Assembly: GCA_033809415.1 (NCBI GenBank)
Contig: JAPXLT010000097.1
Location: 1 to 15,380 of the forward strand
Length of the DNA stretch: 15,380 nt
Source: JAQVUB01 sp033809415
GTDB lineage: Bacteria > Verrucomicrobiota > Lentisphaeria > Oligosphaerales > Oligosphaeraceae
Direction: 5' to 3'
The notes beneath the pieces were generated by a model. It was given only the letters and a program-made list of their open reading frames with translations, did no database searches and was not told where the DNA came from. Below are positions 6,198 to 15,100 of this stretch, in pieces; position 1 is the stretch's first letter; each line of letters opens with the position of its first letter. The position numbers and the translations under genes were made by a program.

Positions 6198-7915
6198 TTT
6201 ACCGCATATATAGCAGTCTCGCATCATTTAAGGCGCTGGAGTTTAGACCTGGACTGAATGTGCTTATTGCGCAAAAAGAAGCAGGAGCCACAGATAAGCA
6301 AACCCGTAATCGCGCAGGAAAGACCAGCCTGATCGAGATTGTGCATTTCTTGATGGGGGCAAATGTAAACAAGGATTCAATGTTTGGTTCAGAACCTCTC
6401 ATTAACGAATCATTCGGCATGGAATGCGAAATCGGTGGGGAAATGTTTAAGGTTGAACGTTCTGGAATGCAGAAATCGAAGCTATACCTTGAACATAACA
6501 GTTTCCCGGACGGGAAAACCTGGTTGTCGAATTCCGAGTGGATAACTCTCCTTGGTGAAAGGATGTTTGGTCTGCACATGGAACCTAACAAGGATGGACG
6601 TACTCCAACTTTCCGTTCCTTATTTTCCTATTTCGTTCGCCGGCAACTAAATGGAGCATTTACTACACCTGAAAAAAATGCAAACATGCAAACTCCCGTC
6701 GATTGGCAAGTTAGCATACTGTTCTTGCTTGGCTTGGACTGGAGGATTGCCAGCGACTGGCAAAAAGTGCGGGATCGGGAAAAAAATCTGGCAGAGTTGA
6801 AAAAAACGGCAGGTGACGGTACGTTCGGTAGCATTGTCGGGAAGTCGTCTGATCTGCGTACCAAACTAACCGTTGCCGAGTCCCAACTTAATGCTCTAAA
6901 GTCGCAAGTTTCTGAATTTCGTGTACTGCCACGGTATGCAGAACTGGAAGCAGAAGCCGATCAACTCACGCGCAAAATCAATGAATTGTCAAATGCCAAC
7001 ATAATTGATATGGCGGCAATCAAAGACTTGGAACGTGCCATGCAATTGGAGACACCTCCGGCTCTGATAGACCTTCAGCGTGTATATAAAGAAGCTGGCA
7101 TCGCATTGCCTGGCGTTGCTATCAAGCGCTATGAAGAAGTTCAGAGTTTCCACGAGTCGGTTATCTCGAACCGCCGAGAATACCTCACAGAAGAGCTTGT
7201 CGCTGCAAAACAGCGAATTGACTTGCGCGAGCAAGAGAAACAGAGGCTCGATACACGGCGAGCTTCAGTAATGGAAATTTTGCGAAGTCACGGCGCGTTA
7301 GATCAATTTTCCAAGCTACAAGGCGAGTGTGGGCGATTGCAAGCTACTGTCGAGTCGCTGCGGCAACGTTTTGCGGCAGCCGAACAATTGGAGGGAACCA
7401 AGAACGAAATGGAGATCGAACGCAATCATTTAGCATTGCGCCTGCGGCGTGATTTTTCTGAACAAAAATCGCGCTTGTCCGAGGCAATTCTTGCGTTTGA
7501 GGAGACTTCAAAGCGCCTGTATGAGTCAGCTGGGAGCATGACTATCGAGGAAACATCCAACGGTCCCGTATTTAAGTTTCCTATTCAAGGGAGCGGCAGC
7601 AAGGGGATCAAGAATATGCAGATATTCTGCTTCGATATGATGTTGATGCGTCTATGTGCCAGCCGAGGTTTGGGGCCACAAGTGCTGATCCACGATAGCC
7701 ATCTATTTGACGGTGTTGATGGACGACAAGTGATCAGTGCCCTGAAAGTTGGTGCTGAAACTGCCACAGAATTAGGCTTTCAATATATCGTCACGATGAA
7801 CGAAGATGACGCTTTCAAGGAGACTATTGCAGGTTTTGACCTACATGACTACATGCTTCCAACGGTGTTAACGGATGCTAAGGAAGACGGCGGGTTGTTC
7901 GGTTGCCGTTTTTGA
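6194..7915 (+). CDS. ABC-3C ATPase, DUF2326 SMC/ABC-like
   Basis: A 573-residue ABC ATPase of the SMC/RecN-like kind. Walker A lies at 38-44 (RNRAGKT; the first glycine of the usual motif is absent, as in many DUF2326 proteins). A charged, heptad-rich coiled-coil region covers about 175-450. The C-terminal lobe holds a signature-like GSGSKG (466-471), Walker B VLIHDS with D501 (the following glutamate is replaced by S502), and FDGVDGRQ as the D-loop. The switch histidine seems replaced near VTMNEDD. DUF2326 ATPases are the defining part of ABC-3C systems and are thought to sense foreign or damaged DNA and license the effector. The gene overlaps the middle component by 4 bases. No clear terminator follows. 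Confidence 0.9.
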   Translation: MIYRIYSSLASFKALEFRPGLNVLIAQKEAGATDKQTRNRAGKTSLIEIVHFLMGANVNKDSMFGSEPLINESFGMECEIGGEMFKVERSGMQKSKLYLEHNSFPDGKTWLSNSEWITLLGERMFGLHMEPNKDGRTPTFRSLFSYFVRRQLNGAFTTPEKNANMQTPVDWQVSILFLLGLDWRIASDWQKVRDREKNLAELKKTAGDGTFGSIVGKSSDLRTKLTVAESQLNALKSQVSEFRVLPRYAELEAEADQLTRKINELSNANIIDMAAIKDLERAMQLETPPALIDLQRVYKEAGIALPGVAIKRYEEVQSFHESVISNRREYLTEELVAAKQRIDLREQEKQRLDTRRASVMEILRSHGALDQFSKLQGECGRLQATVESLRQRFAAAEQLEGTKNEMEIERNHLALRLRRDFSEQKSRLSEAILAFEETSKRLYESAGSMTIEETSNGPVFKFPIQGSGSKGIKNMQIFCFDMMLMRLCASRGLGPQVLIHDSHLFDGVDGRQVISALKVGAETATELGFQYIVTMNEDDAFKETIAGFDLHDYMLPTVLTDAKEDGGLFGCRF

Positions 7916-7946
7916 GCAGTTATTTAGACCGCGCCGGCATTTTTTT

Positions 7947-8006
7947 AACCACGAACCACACGAAAAGGCACGAAAATTTCCGCGTTTTCCGTGGACAAAA
8001 AATGGG
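7947..8006 (-). repeat. Dispersed repeat E with attached block
   Basis: TTAACCACGAACCACACGAA is the reverse complement of the block at 4628-4647, and a similar copy lies at 12058-12088. It is followed by TTTCCGCGTTTTCCGTGGAC, also present in longer form at 4248-4276 downstream of repeat A. It lies right after the ABC-3C ATPase gene. Confidence 0.75.
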
Positions 8007-8050
8007 TTGTGAATGCAGCTTTCGAATGCCTTCAATTATTGGTCAATAAT
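8007..8050 (+). repeat. Dispersed repeat G, copy 1, with adjoining palindrome
   Basis: The 34 bases 8007-8040 match 12097-12130 at all but one position (GCTTTCGAATGCCTTCAATT inside). The end of the repeat forms a palindrome with the bases beyond it, ATTATTG GT CAATAAT (8035-8050). It sits between the convergent ATPase and lyase genes. Confidence 0.8.
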
Positions 8051-8081
8051 CAGATGAAGAAAAAATAATGCTCGTTTTTTT

Positions 8082-8106
8082 TGAACCTGAGGTTCAGTTG
8101 TCTGAC
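8082..8106 (-). repeat. Repeat B end fragment with 15-bp palindrome over the lyase stop codon
   Basis: TGAACCTGAGGTTCA (8082-8096) is a perfect palindrome whose last three bases are the lyase stop codon. On the minus strand TCAGACAACTGAACCT matches the start of repeat B at 11591. A T-run precedes it only on the plus strand, so it is not a standard terminator for the lyase. Confidence 0.6.
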
Positions 8107-8984
8107 ATTAGGGCATCGATTTCCTGTTTCATGCGCAGGGCGTCATCCTTGTTGAGCGGAGCAGCGGGAAAAGCACATGTCCCCATGTTGAACCCTTGGA
8201 ATTCCAGATATTTTTTAAGAGCCTGAAAGCATCCATATTTGAGGAGCACCTGAATGATGGAAGTAATCTGGGACTGCATGGCACGAACTTCTTCCAGTTT
8301 ACCCTCCATGAACAGGGAATAAAGCCTGGCATATTTGTCGGGCATGATATTGTAGGTAGAGCCAATACCACCATCAGCGCCCATCATCAAACCACAGAGT
8401 AAGGTCTCATCGGGACCGTTAATGATGTTGATATTGCCGTTGTTCAGCTGACGCAGTTGCCACATCTGATAGTAATTAGCCCGGGTGTCTTTGATGCCGA
8501 TGACATTGTCGGTCTTCAGCAATTCCTTCATCATTTTGTTGATTTCAACGCCTGCCATCATCGGTGCCGCGTAAAGGATCAGTGGCAAATTCGTACAACC
8601 TGCCAGACGCTTGTAATACTCAATAACTTCCGAATATGAATACTGGAAATAGAAGTTGGGGGCGACTGAGGAAATGGCAGTGACGCCTGTGTTTTCAGCA
8701 TGCCGTGCCAAGTCAAAGGCCTCGTTAGAGTCAATAGCGCCTACGTGTGCAATAACGGGCACGCGTCCGTTGACTGCCTCAACAGCGGCTTCCATCATAA
8801 TACGCCGCTGCTGTCCGGACAAAACTGGTCCTTCACCAGTTGAACCGCAGACATAAAAGCCGGCGGCTCCCTTGCTGATTTCCCAGTCGATGAGCGGCTT
8901 GACGGTTGCTGTGATGACCTTGCTATTGCTGTCCAGAGGTGTCAGTAATGCAGGCATTGTTCCTTTGAAGATACGTTTGTTCAT
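8094..8984 (-). CDS. nanA: N-acetylneuraminate lyase (DHDPS/NAL family)
   Basis: A 296-residue TIM-barrel class I aldolase that would split sialic acid into N-acetylmannosamine and pyruvate in the cytoplasm. Family residues are in place: GSTGEGP at 47-53 (carboxylate-binding S48/T49), Y138 in LILYAAP, and the Schiff-base lysine K165 in VIGIKDTR. GADGGIGSTYNIM (202-214) is more typical of sialic acid lyases than of dihydrodipicolinate synthases. The YAAP and KDTR motifs deviate slightly from classical NanA, so a related keto-acid aldolase is possible. It lies 105 bp downstream of the sialidase-like gene on the same strand, which supports a sialic-acid role. No Shine-Dalgarno precedes the ATG at 8984. 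Its last codons fall within a repeat B fragment. Confidence 0.82.
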   Translation of the reverse strand: MNKRIFKGTMPALLTPLDSNSKVITATVKPLIDWEISKGAAGFYVCGSTGEGPVLSGQQRRIMMEAAVEAVNGRVPVIAHVGAIDSNEAFDLARHAENTGVTAISSVAPNFYFQYSYSEVIEYYKRLAGCTNLPLILYAAPMMAGVEINKMMKELLKTDNVIGIKDTRANYYQMWQLRQLNNGNINIINGPDETLLCGLMMGADGGIGSTYNIMPDKYARLYSLFMEGKLEEVRAMQSQITSIIQVLLKYGCFQALKKYLEFQGFNMGTCAFPAAPLNKDDALRMKQEIDALMSDN

Positions 8985-9089
8985 AGCGTGTTAAAAAAAG
9001 TTTTGTCGTTGTTTGTCAATGTGTATCATCTCTAAGGGCTTGTAAAAAATTCATTGCACACCTCCATGTTACGGAACTTAGTATGGTTT

Positions 9090-10127
9090 CTATTTGTTAT
9101 GAAAAAATGCAGATGGTTGCATGGAATAGCCTCGAATCTGCCCTTTATCTATTGCATCATCAACGATGTAATGCACTATGTAAATTTCTCCATCAGGAAA
9201 CTGCACCCAGCCGGAGTAACCCAAATCCGCTTTGGGGGAAGCGTCGTAGTCGATGGGCATAATCCTGCAACCTGCATCTTCACGTCGGATAGCAAGGGCT
9301 GAAGCCCGATCTGTGATCGAAGCAAAGAAATTCTGTGTTGCAAACCCCCGCCGTCCACCTTGTATAAAACGGAATGTGATAAAAATGCGCCCGTCCTGCA
9401 ACCAGCCAGTGACCGGTCGATGGCAACCTGGCAATGGAAACTCAACCAGCGGTCCCCAGCTTTCCCCATGATCATAGGATATGACCTTCATACAATCAAA
9501 GCCACGCTGACTGTTCTCTCGCAAAAATGCGACGATGACACCATTTCCCATTGGCAGCAAAGAGGCTTCGCAGAGATCATAGCGTTTGTCATGAGCAACC
9601 ATCACCTCGTCGCTCCAAGTTTTGCCGCCGTCATCCGAGTAGCGCAAAAACTCCGTCAAACGTTCTTTGTAAGGATAATGAGCGGCGATGATCATACGTC
9701 CCGTTTCCAATTGCAACACTTTGTCTGGAACAATGCCATTCAACATAGTATCTTGAGGCGCACTCCAACTTTTTCCTTCATCACTAGAAAAAAACATCAC
9801 GTTTCTGGCCTGCCTTTCATTGCTTTCTCCGCTGCTGGGTATTTTGTCCACAATGACAACCAATCGGTTGTCTGCCAGCTTGGAAATCCGCGGACAATTG
9901 TAATAATATGGCAAGTCCCTTGTTCCTTCAGTCAACGGGTGCTTGGGAGACCAAGTACGCCCTCTATCTGTTGATTCAGTAAGCATAATGCGTGTGTAGG
10001 AGCGGTTGCAGTGATGCGTGCATTCGCTAAATACGCAAATCAGCTGACCGCTAGGAGTCAGCACCACATCTGGCCAGGCCTCATACAAATCAGGATCATT
10101 ACTTATAGTAAATTTTGCTATATTCAT
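9090..10127 (-). CDS. Sialidase-like BNR/Asp-box protein, no signal peptide
   Basis: A 345-residue six-bladed-propeller protein of the Sialidase_2/BNR type. Four Asp-boxes (S-x-D-x-G-x-x-W) are clear: 52-59 (STDRGRTW), 114-121 (SSDEGKSW), 164-171 (SDDGGKTW) and 217-224 (SYDHGESW). A conserved E187 in LCEASLL and Y/W residues near the C-terminus fit a sialidase active-site region. There is no N-terminal signal sequence or anchor, unlike secreted NanH enzymes. The start at 10127 has AAAGGA about 8 bases upstream. It is followed by the lyase, with a divergent AraC-type gene upstream. A sialidase is likely, but other glycan-active BNR proteins share these motifs. Confidence 0.8.
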   Translation of the reverse strand: MNIAKFTISNDPDLYEAWPDVVLTPSGQLICVFSECTHHCNRSYTRIMLTESTDRGRTWSPKHPLTEGTRDLPYYYNCPRISKLADNRLVVIVDKIPSSGESNERQARNVMFFSSDEGKSWSAPQDTMLNGIVPDKVLQLETGRMIIAAHYPYKERLTEFLRYSDDGGKTWSDEVMVAHDKRYDLCEASLLPMGNGVIVAFLRENSQRGFDCMKVISYDHGESWGPLVEFPLPGCHRPVTGWLQDGRIFITFRFIQGGRRGFATQNFFASITDRASALAIRREDAGCRIMPIDYDASPKADLGYSGWVQFPDGEIYIVHYIVDDAIDKGQIRGYSMQPSAFFHNK

Positions 10128-10281
10128 TCTTCAAATCCTTTTTTTATGGCAACAGAGATCACCCGCACCTGACCTGGCGCCACACACGCAGTGAAGGAAT
10201 CTTTTGTTGCGGACATCTGCTTGCCTGTGCGAATATCCAAATATTATATCAAAAAAACATCACTTGTCAATAATAATTTTG

Positions 10282-10307
10282 TTGTAAAAATAACACTTTT
10301 TTTACAA
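10282..10307. promoter_or_regulatory. Candidate operator dyad between sialidase and AraC genes
   Basis: TTGTAAAAA (10282-10290) and TTTTTACAA (10299-10307) form perfect 9-base inverted arms around an 8-base spacer, about 155 bp upstream of the sialidase start. The half-site TTGTAAAAA also occurs at 9040-9048, about 56 bp before the lyase start. It may be an operator, but the sequence is AT-rich and chance is possible. Apart from this and a repeat B core, the 459-bp gap 10128-10586 shows nothing. Confidence 0.35.
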
Positions 10308-10320
10308 AGTTTTAGTAATG

Positions 10321-10352
10321 TCAGAGAACTGAATCTCTGTGAAGTTGCACTG
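10321..10352 (+). repeat. Repeat B core, solitary copy
   Basis: A 32-base stretch (ending CTCTGTGAAGTTGCACTG) equal to the start of repeat B at 11591-11622 apart from two mismatches. The rest of repeat B is absent, so the core can exist alone. It lies within the divergent regulator/sialidase gap. Confidence 0.75.
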
Positions 10353-10586
10353 GTGCCATCTCATCTTTTTCATGACTTTATTTTGCTTGTCGCCGACTCG
10401 AAAATCAATGATAAAAAATTTCACGAAAGAGTTTGATTTTATCAATACAAATTTCAAATTAATTATATGCCCAGCAACAGGAATGTGTAAGTATTGAAGA
10501 GCTGTCTGTCCCAGCATCCAAATCACTTTTCTTTTGTACCTCTTGTTATTTCGAGAACACACGTTGCAAGTTCGGTTTTTGTTGCC

Positions 10587-11498
10587 ATGGAAATCAGCCA
10601 AACGAAAATGCTGTCTTTTCTAAAAGAAGCGGCCAAATTGCCGTTCAAAAAAATATTCTACGCAGAAACAAAGCCTCATCCTGCACATGAAAAGTATTTC
10701 GTCAGCATTCAGCCCCCACCCCGTTTTATTTTCCCACTAACCGGCGATAAACGCATACGCTTCGCAGAAAATGGAGAAGTGCAAGACCATATTTTCACAC
10801 CTGGCGAGGTGCTGATTTGTCACCCAAACGGATGGTCTTCTGAAATATGGGACAGAAAGCACACGATGATTTCCATCGTATTCCGTGACAGATATATCCG
10901 AACGCTTTTCATCGCCCACAACGGTTTGCCGCCAGATCAGAACGGGCCTGATATCTTCTTCCACACATTCTCTCCACTACATATTTCCGGGAGTCATCTG
11001 CTCAATTCCATTCTCACAGCATCGAAAGACAGCCTGGTTAACATCTACAGTTTCAGAGCTATGTTGCAATGTGTAATTGAAACGGTAGAACAGACATCAG
11101 AGGCTTTTCTGGAAAAAGACACCTTCCTATGGGATTGCATTCAGGATTATGTAGAAACAAACTTCAATCGGGACATCAAACGGGAAAACATCGCTAGTGC
11201 CCTTCACATTCACCCTGCACATTTATCCCGGCTGGTACAGAAAATGACCGGCGGCGGAATCAACAAATATCTTTCTCGTCTGCGAATGGAATATGCCAAA
11301 AAATTGTTGGAAGATGACACCTTGTCCATAAAAGAAATCTCTTATCAATGTGGATTCGCATACACCAGCTACTTCATTAAAAAATTCCGCAGTTACTACG
11401 GTGAATCTCCTACACAGTTCAGGAAGAAAATCCTTAATAAAACATGGATGCATACACCCATTTCACGGGACGTCAATAAAAATATTGAAGTCATTTGA
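10587..11498 (+). CDS. AraC/XylS-family transcriptional regulator
   Basis: A 303-residue regulator if started at the ATG at 10587. The N-terminal half is a cupin-like sensor (for example FTPGEVLICHPNGW). The C-terminal ~100 residues carry two helix-turn-helix units: IKRENIASALHIHPAHLSRL, then the family signature IKEISYQCGF with YFIKKFRSYYGESPTQFR. It is transcribed away from the sialidase and lyase genes, so it probably controls them in response to a sugar, with the dyad at 10282-10307 as a possible target. No good ribosome site precedes 10587. A frame extension to a TTG at 10494 adds 31 residues that look non-conserved and were not used. Confidence 0.9.
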   Translation: MEISQTKMLSFLKEAAKLPFKKIFYAETKPHPAHEKYFVSIQPPPRFIFPLTGDKRIRFAENGEVQDHIFTPGEVLICHPNGWSSEIWDRKHTMISIVFRDRYIRTLFIAHNGLPPDQNGPDIFFHTFSPLHISGSHLLNSILTASKDSLVNIYSFRAMLQCVIETVEQTSEAFLEKDTFLWDCIQDYVETNFNRDIKRENIASALHIHPAHLSRLVQKMTGGGINKYLSRLRMEYAKKLLEDDTLSIKEISYQCGFAYTSYFIKKFRSYYGESPTQFRKKILNKTWMHTPISRDVNKNIEVI

Positions 11499-11590
11499 TG
11501 CTGTCTTGACAATATGCTCCGCTCTTTGCTAAGCAAAAACATACAGCGAGCCTGCCAATCATAACTATTTCTACCCCTGTAAATCTGCGT

Positions 11591-11720
11591 TCAGACAACT
11601 GAACCTCTGTGAAGTTGCACTGTTTTGTTTTTTGCGATGATTCTTTCAAGACCTGCTGATATTTATCCGGTCGGTTCTTCCGGCGCAATTGCGTAAAGCC
11701 GAGCTTGGCACACAAGAATT
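11591..11720 (+). repeat. Dispersed repeat B, copy 2, fused to the end block of C
   Basis: Positions 11591-11686 match the reverse complement of 3948-4048. The sequence then continues into GTAAAGCCGAGCTTGGCACA (11693-11712), a block that belongs to repeat C elsewhere. The joint shows that these modules combine differently at different sites. Confidence 0.85.
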
Positions 11721-11734
11721 TCGCCAGAGCAAGC

Positions 11735-11771
11735 TCATCCGCCAAAGCAACAACCCTAAAAAATTTTTCGT
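11735..11771 (+). repeat. 37-bp direct repeat, left copy
   Basis: CTCATCCGCCAAAGCAACAA and onward to AATTTTTCGT. It recurs at 12026-12062 with a few changes. The two copies lie 291 bp apart and bracket most of repeat A copy 3. Confidence 0.75.
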
Positions 11772-11960
11772 AATACTATTGCCCAACTTCTTTTTTTTTT
11801 GCAAGATTTTCAGAAAAGCAATCTCCAAGTCATTGGCACACAATTATTTGTCAAGATGTTCCGTCTGATTGTGGTGCCTTTACAAGGCACTGTCCTTGGG
11901 GGCACCTCACCCCAGGCTAAAGCCTGGGGTTAAGCATAGTTAAACGCCTACGGCGTAATG
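11759..11960 (-). repeat. Dispersed repeat A, copy 3 (long form, inverted to copy 2)
   Basis: The reverse complement of 4051-4245 with about 90% identity by eye. It carries a perfect CCCCAGGC TAAA GCCTGGGG hairpin (11910-11929), where copy 2 has a mismatch, and the GTGCCTTTACAAGGCAC stem. Its tail (ATAGTATTACGAAAA on the minus strand) points left, so copies 2 and 3 face each other across the ABC-3C and sialic-acid genes. Confidence 0.9.
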
Positions 11961-12025
11961 CGTTATGTCAATTCGCTGATCTGTCAGATAAAACAACCAA
12001 CCAGACCGCAAATCCAAGTGCCATT

Positions 12026-12092
12026 TCATCCGTCAAAGCAACAACCCTAAAAAAATTTTCGTGTCTTTTTGTGTGGTTCGTGGTTAAAAAAT
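12026..12092 (+). repeat. 37-bp direct repeat, right copy, joined to repeat E
   Basis: Positions 12026-12062 repeat 11735-11771. They are followed by TTTGTGTGGTTCGTGGTTAA (repeat E family). The stretch 11499-12125 holds no gene, only repeat modules B, A, E and G. Confidence 0.75.
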
Positions 12093-12096
12093 AAAA

Positions 12097-12130
12097 TTGT
12101 GAATGCGGCTTTCGAATGCCTTCAATTATT
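12097..12130 (+). repeat. Dispersed repeat G, copy 2, over the glycoside hydrolase stop
   Basis: Matches 8007-8040 at all but one of 34 bases. The stop codon of the glycoside hydrolase (12126-12128, TTA on the plus strand) falls inside the matching stretch. Confidence 0.8.
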
Positions 12131-15100
12131 TTTTAATGAGGAAGCCGTATGTCAGTCCTGAGATGGCATTGAAGCTATCTCCGTCTTCGAGCGTTCCTCG
12201 ATAGGGGCCAATGATTCCTTCTGCTTTGCATCCTTTTGGCAGATTGAAGCGTTTTTCGCCGCCGGTAGCTGCATGCAGGAAAATCACATCATTGCCGATC
12301 CAGCATGGGTCATTGATTTCAGTCATGTATCTGTGCACACCCATTTTTGGGAAGATGGCGGCATAGAACTCGACCGGCAAATTTCTTAATGTCGTGAAAT
12401 AGTGAGTCGCCTTGCCAATCTTTTTGCTGACCATGAGCGCCTGTCCCTGATCATCAGTGCCGACCACCTTGTCATACCCGCTGACCGGTATGAACCAAGG
12501 CGCACTTTCATTGTAGTTAACGCAGTCGATTCCGCCAAACTCTTCGGTAGTCTTCATGGCAGGCTGCCATAGACTCTGCGTCATCCTGGTCTTGATTCCA
12601 AGAAAATCACAGCAATTGTCGCCGGAGGGACCATTTCCCGGATAGAATGCGCCGGCGGCATACAGCCAAATCACGCTGGCGCCCTCCCGCTCGAAACGTG
12701 CCATCAATTCTGAACGCTCGTCTTTTGTCAAGACCAGCGTCGGAAGCATGATGTAGCACTTATGCGCTGGGACTTTGATTGACTTGTCCAGCAAGTCCTG
12801 CTTGCTCATATCCCTGAACGGAACGGCTGTGCACTGGAAATACCGGAAAATACCGTAATGGGAAGCTGCCCAAATGGAGTCTTTTCCACCCACTTTGGTG
12901 TAATAGACGCTGTCCCGGTCAAAGACAACCGCCACCTCGGCAGGCGTCAGGTTCTTCACCGGCGGCAATGCATCTCGCACATCAATCTGCTCTTTCACGA
13001 TTCGATTTATGGCATTTTCGTAGAGCGAGCCGCAGGTTATGTCATACCAATAATTTAAGGTGCCGGTTGCCAGCATCATGCCAAAACCCCGGTTCAATTG
13101 CCCAACCGACTGCAAACCAGTATCGGGCGAACCGGCATAGAACTTGTTTGCGCCGACTTCGATGGAGCCGTATGCGGTGCGTGAATCAAGCTCCGTATAT
13201 ATCATCTTGCCACGAAGCAGCCAGGTGTCGATGGTCTGCATGCTCTGTTCGGACAGTCCTGTTCTGCGGTTAAGGTAACGGGACGGCGCATGGACGAAAT
13301 CAACATAAGGCGAAGAAGCCGCGTCAACATATCCATTGTGCCCGATCAACTGCGGACTCGAGCTGGTGGCAAATTCGCAACTGTATCCATAATAGGCGCC
13401 AACAAGCCATTTGCCATCGGTGGCTTCCTTGACACATTTGCCAAAGCCAATAAGAGCATCTGACATCGAGCGCGTGCGGGACTTGAGCCAATCCATGACC
13501 TGCTGATCTTTAGCGGGATCAAACAACACCCCAACGCTTCCCTTGTAGGCTCTCTCGAAATGCGGCAGTTCCGCCGTGTCAAATGTCAGCCCGGGGACAT
13601 TCCATGCCTTGGCCAAAGCCTCATCCGTGCCATAGATTTCCCTGAGTACGCTGCGAAATTTCTGCTGATCCGCCTTGCTGTATCCAGCCCAGTCCAATTT
13701 GCCTTTTGCATCGGTCAGCTTCCAGAACCATTCTGAATTGCTGCCTACACCAAAGCTGATGCCCCAGACTTGGCCTGCATAACTTCTCTGACGTATATGG
13801 TCAATAAAGGCCTTCAATGCCACACTGCCCTCCTCGATCCATCGTTTGGAACCGATCGCCTGGTCGTCCCCTTCCAAAAAGTCGCGTGGGCCTCCATTGC
13901 AATGCACGGCAGTATCATCGGGATGTTCCGCGAGCCACCATTCCGGCATATCCAACTTAAAAAGCAAAGCGAAGACGGCATCTGGCGTAAATGACAACAT
14001 CCTGTCAATCACATTGTCGATAGCCGAGAAATCGTAAATTCCGTTTCCTTTCCAAAAAGCTCCAAAGCCGGTAGTTACCCTCAGATTTTTCAGGCCGAGC
14101 TGCTTTGTTATTTCCCATTCGGGTTCATGGTTGACGCGGTAGGATGTCGGCACCTGCCAGAATGTGCCATTGACTTTTTGGTCGCCCAACTGCAAATACG
14201 GCCTTCCATTGCCCTGAACCAGTTTTGCCTGCCGTAGACTTGTGCTTTGGCGCTTCACCCTTGGAATATCAGCAATGGCAGGATTCCCCGCTATTGACAC
14301 AAAATCATCAGCCAAATACAGTTTGAAGCCTGAATCCTCGACACGCGGCATTGGATACTCGATGGTGCAGACTTGCCCGACTTCCCATTTGTCACTTGCA
14401 GGAGTCACATTCACTTCGAAATTGCTTTCTTCTCCATTTTCCTTCACCATTTTGAATTTCATGCGACTTTTTTTCACCGCAGGCATTCTTTCCACTTTTA
14501 CGGTCAGTCTACCCGGTTCAAATTTGACGGGGGTAAACCAACCGACGGGCCCCGCATAAGCGAATCCCATGCCATTGGCCCATGGCTGGAGAGTTGCCGG
14601 GTTTCCCAGCACCACCGATTTGTCGGGATACACCTTTGGTATTCCCGTGTCCATATTGCTTTGGGCGTCACATTCCCATGTTTCATCCGTTGCAAGAAAA
14701 ATCTCTCCATCTGTTTTTTTCACATAAATATCGGCCACCAACCCCGACTGCTTGTTGTCATTGTGCACGCGGATGCAAATCTCGTTGCGGCCTTTTTTCA
14801 GAACATCAGTAATTTCGTATCGTCCAGGAATTTTCCATGCGGGGGTTTTGCCCATGAAGCGTCCATTGACGTAGGTGTATGCTCTGTCATCCGCCTCGAC
14901 TGCAATCGCCGCGAATTCCGGGGCTTCGTCCAGTTCAATGACTTTGCGGAACCACACACTGTAGAAATCAGGGCCCTCTTCCAGGCGGAACCAAATCCAT
15001 TTTCCCCGCCATTGCAAAGCAGCCGACGAATACGGCTTCTGGTAGAATAGCTGTCGCACAACTGGCATCCCGTCTCCAGGTGTATTCAGGGTCACGGTTG

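Noticed and set aside
8082..8096. Intrinsic terminator for the lyase
   Set aside because: The palindrome is followed by A's, not T's, on the lyase coding strand, and its stem includes the stop codon.
10494..10586. Upstream TTG start for the AraC-type regulator
   Set aside because: The extra 31 residues show no family resemblance and the TTG lacks a well-placed ribosome site; the ATG at 10587 gives a usual AraC length.
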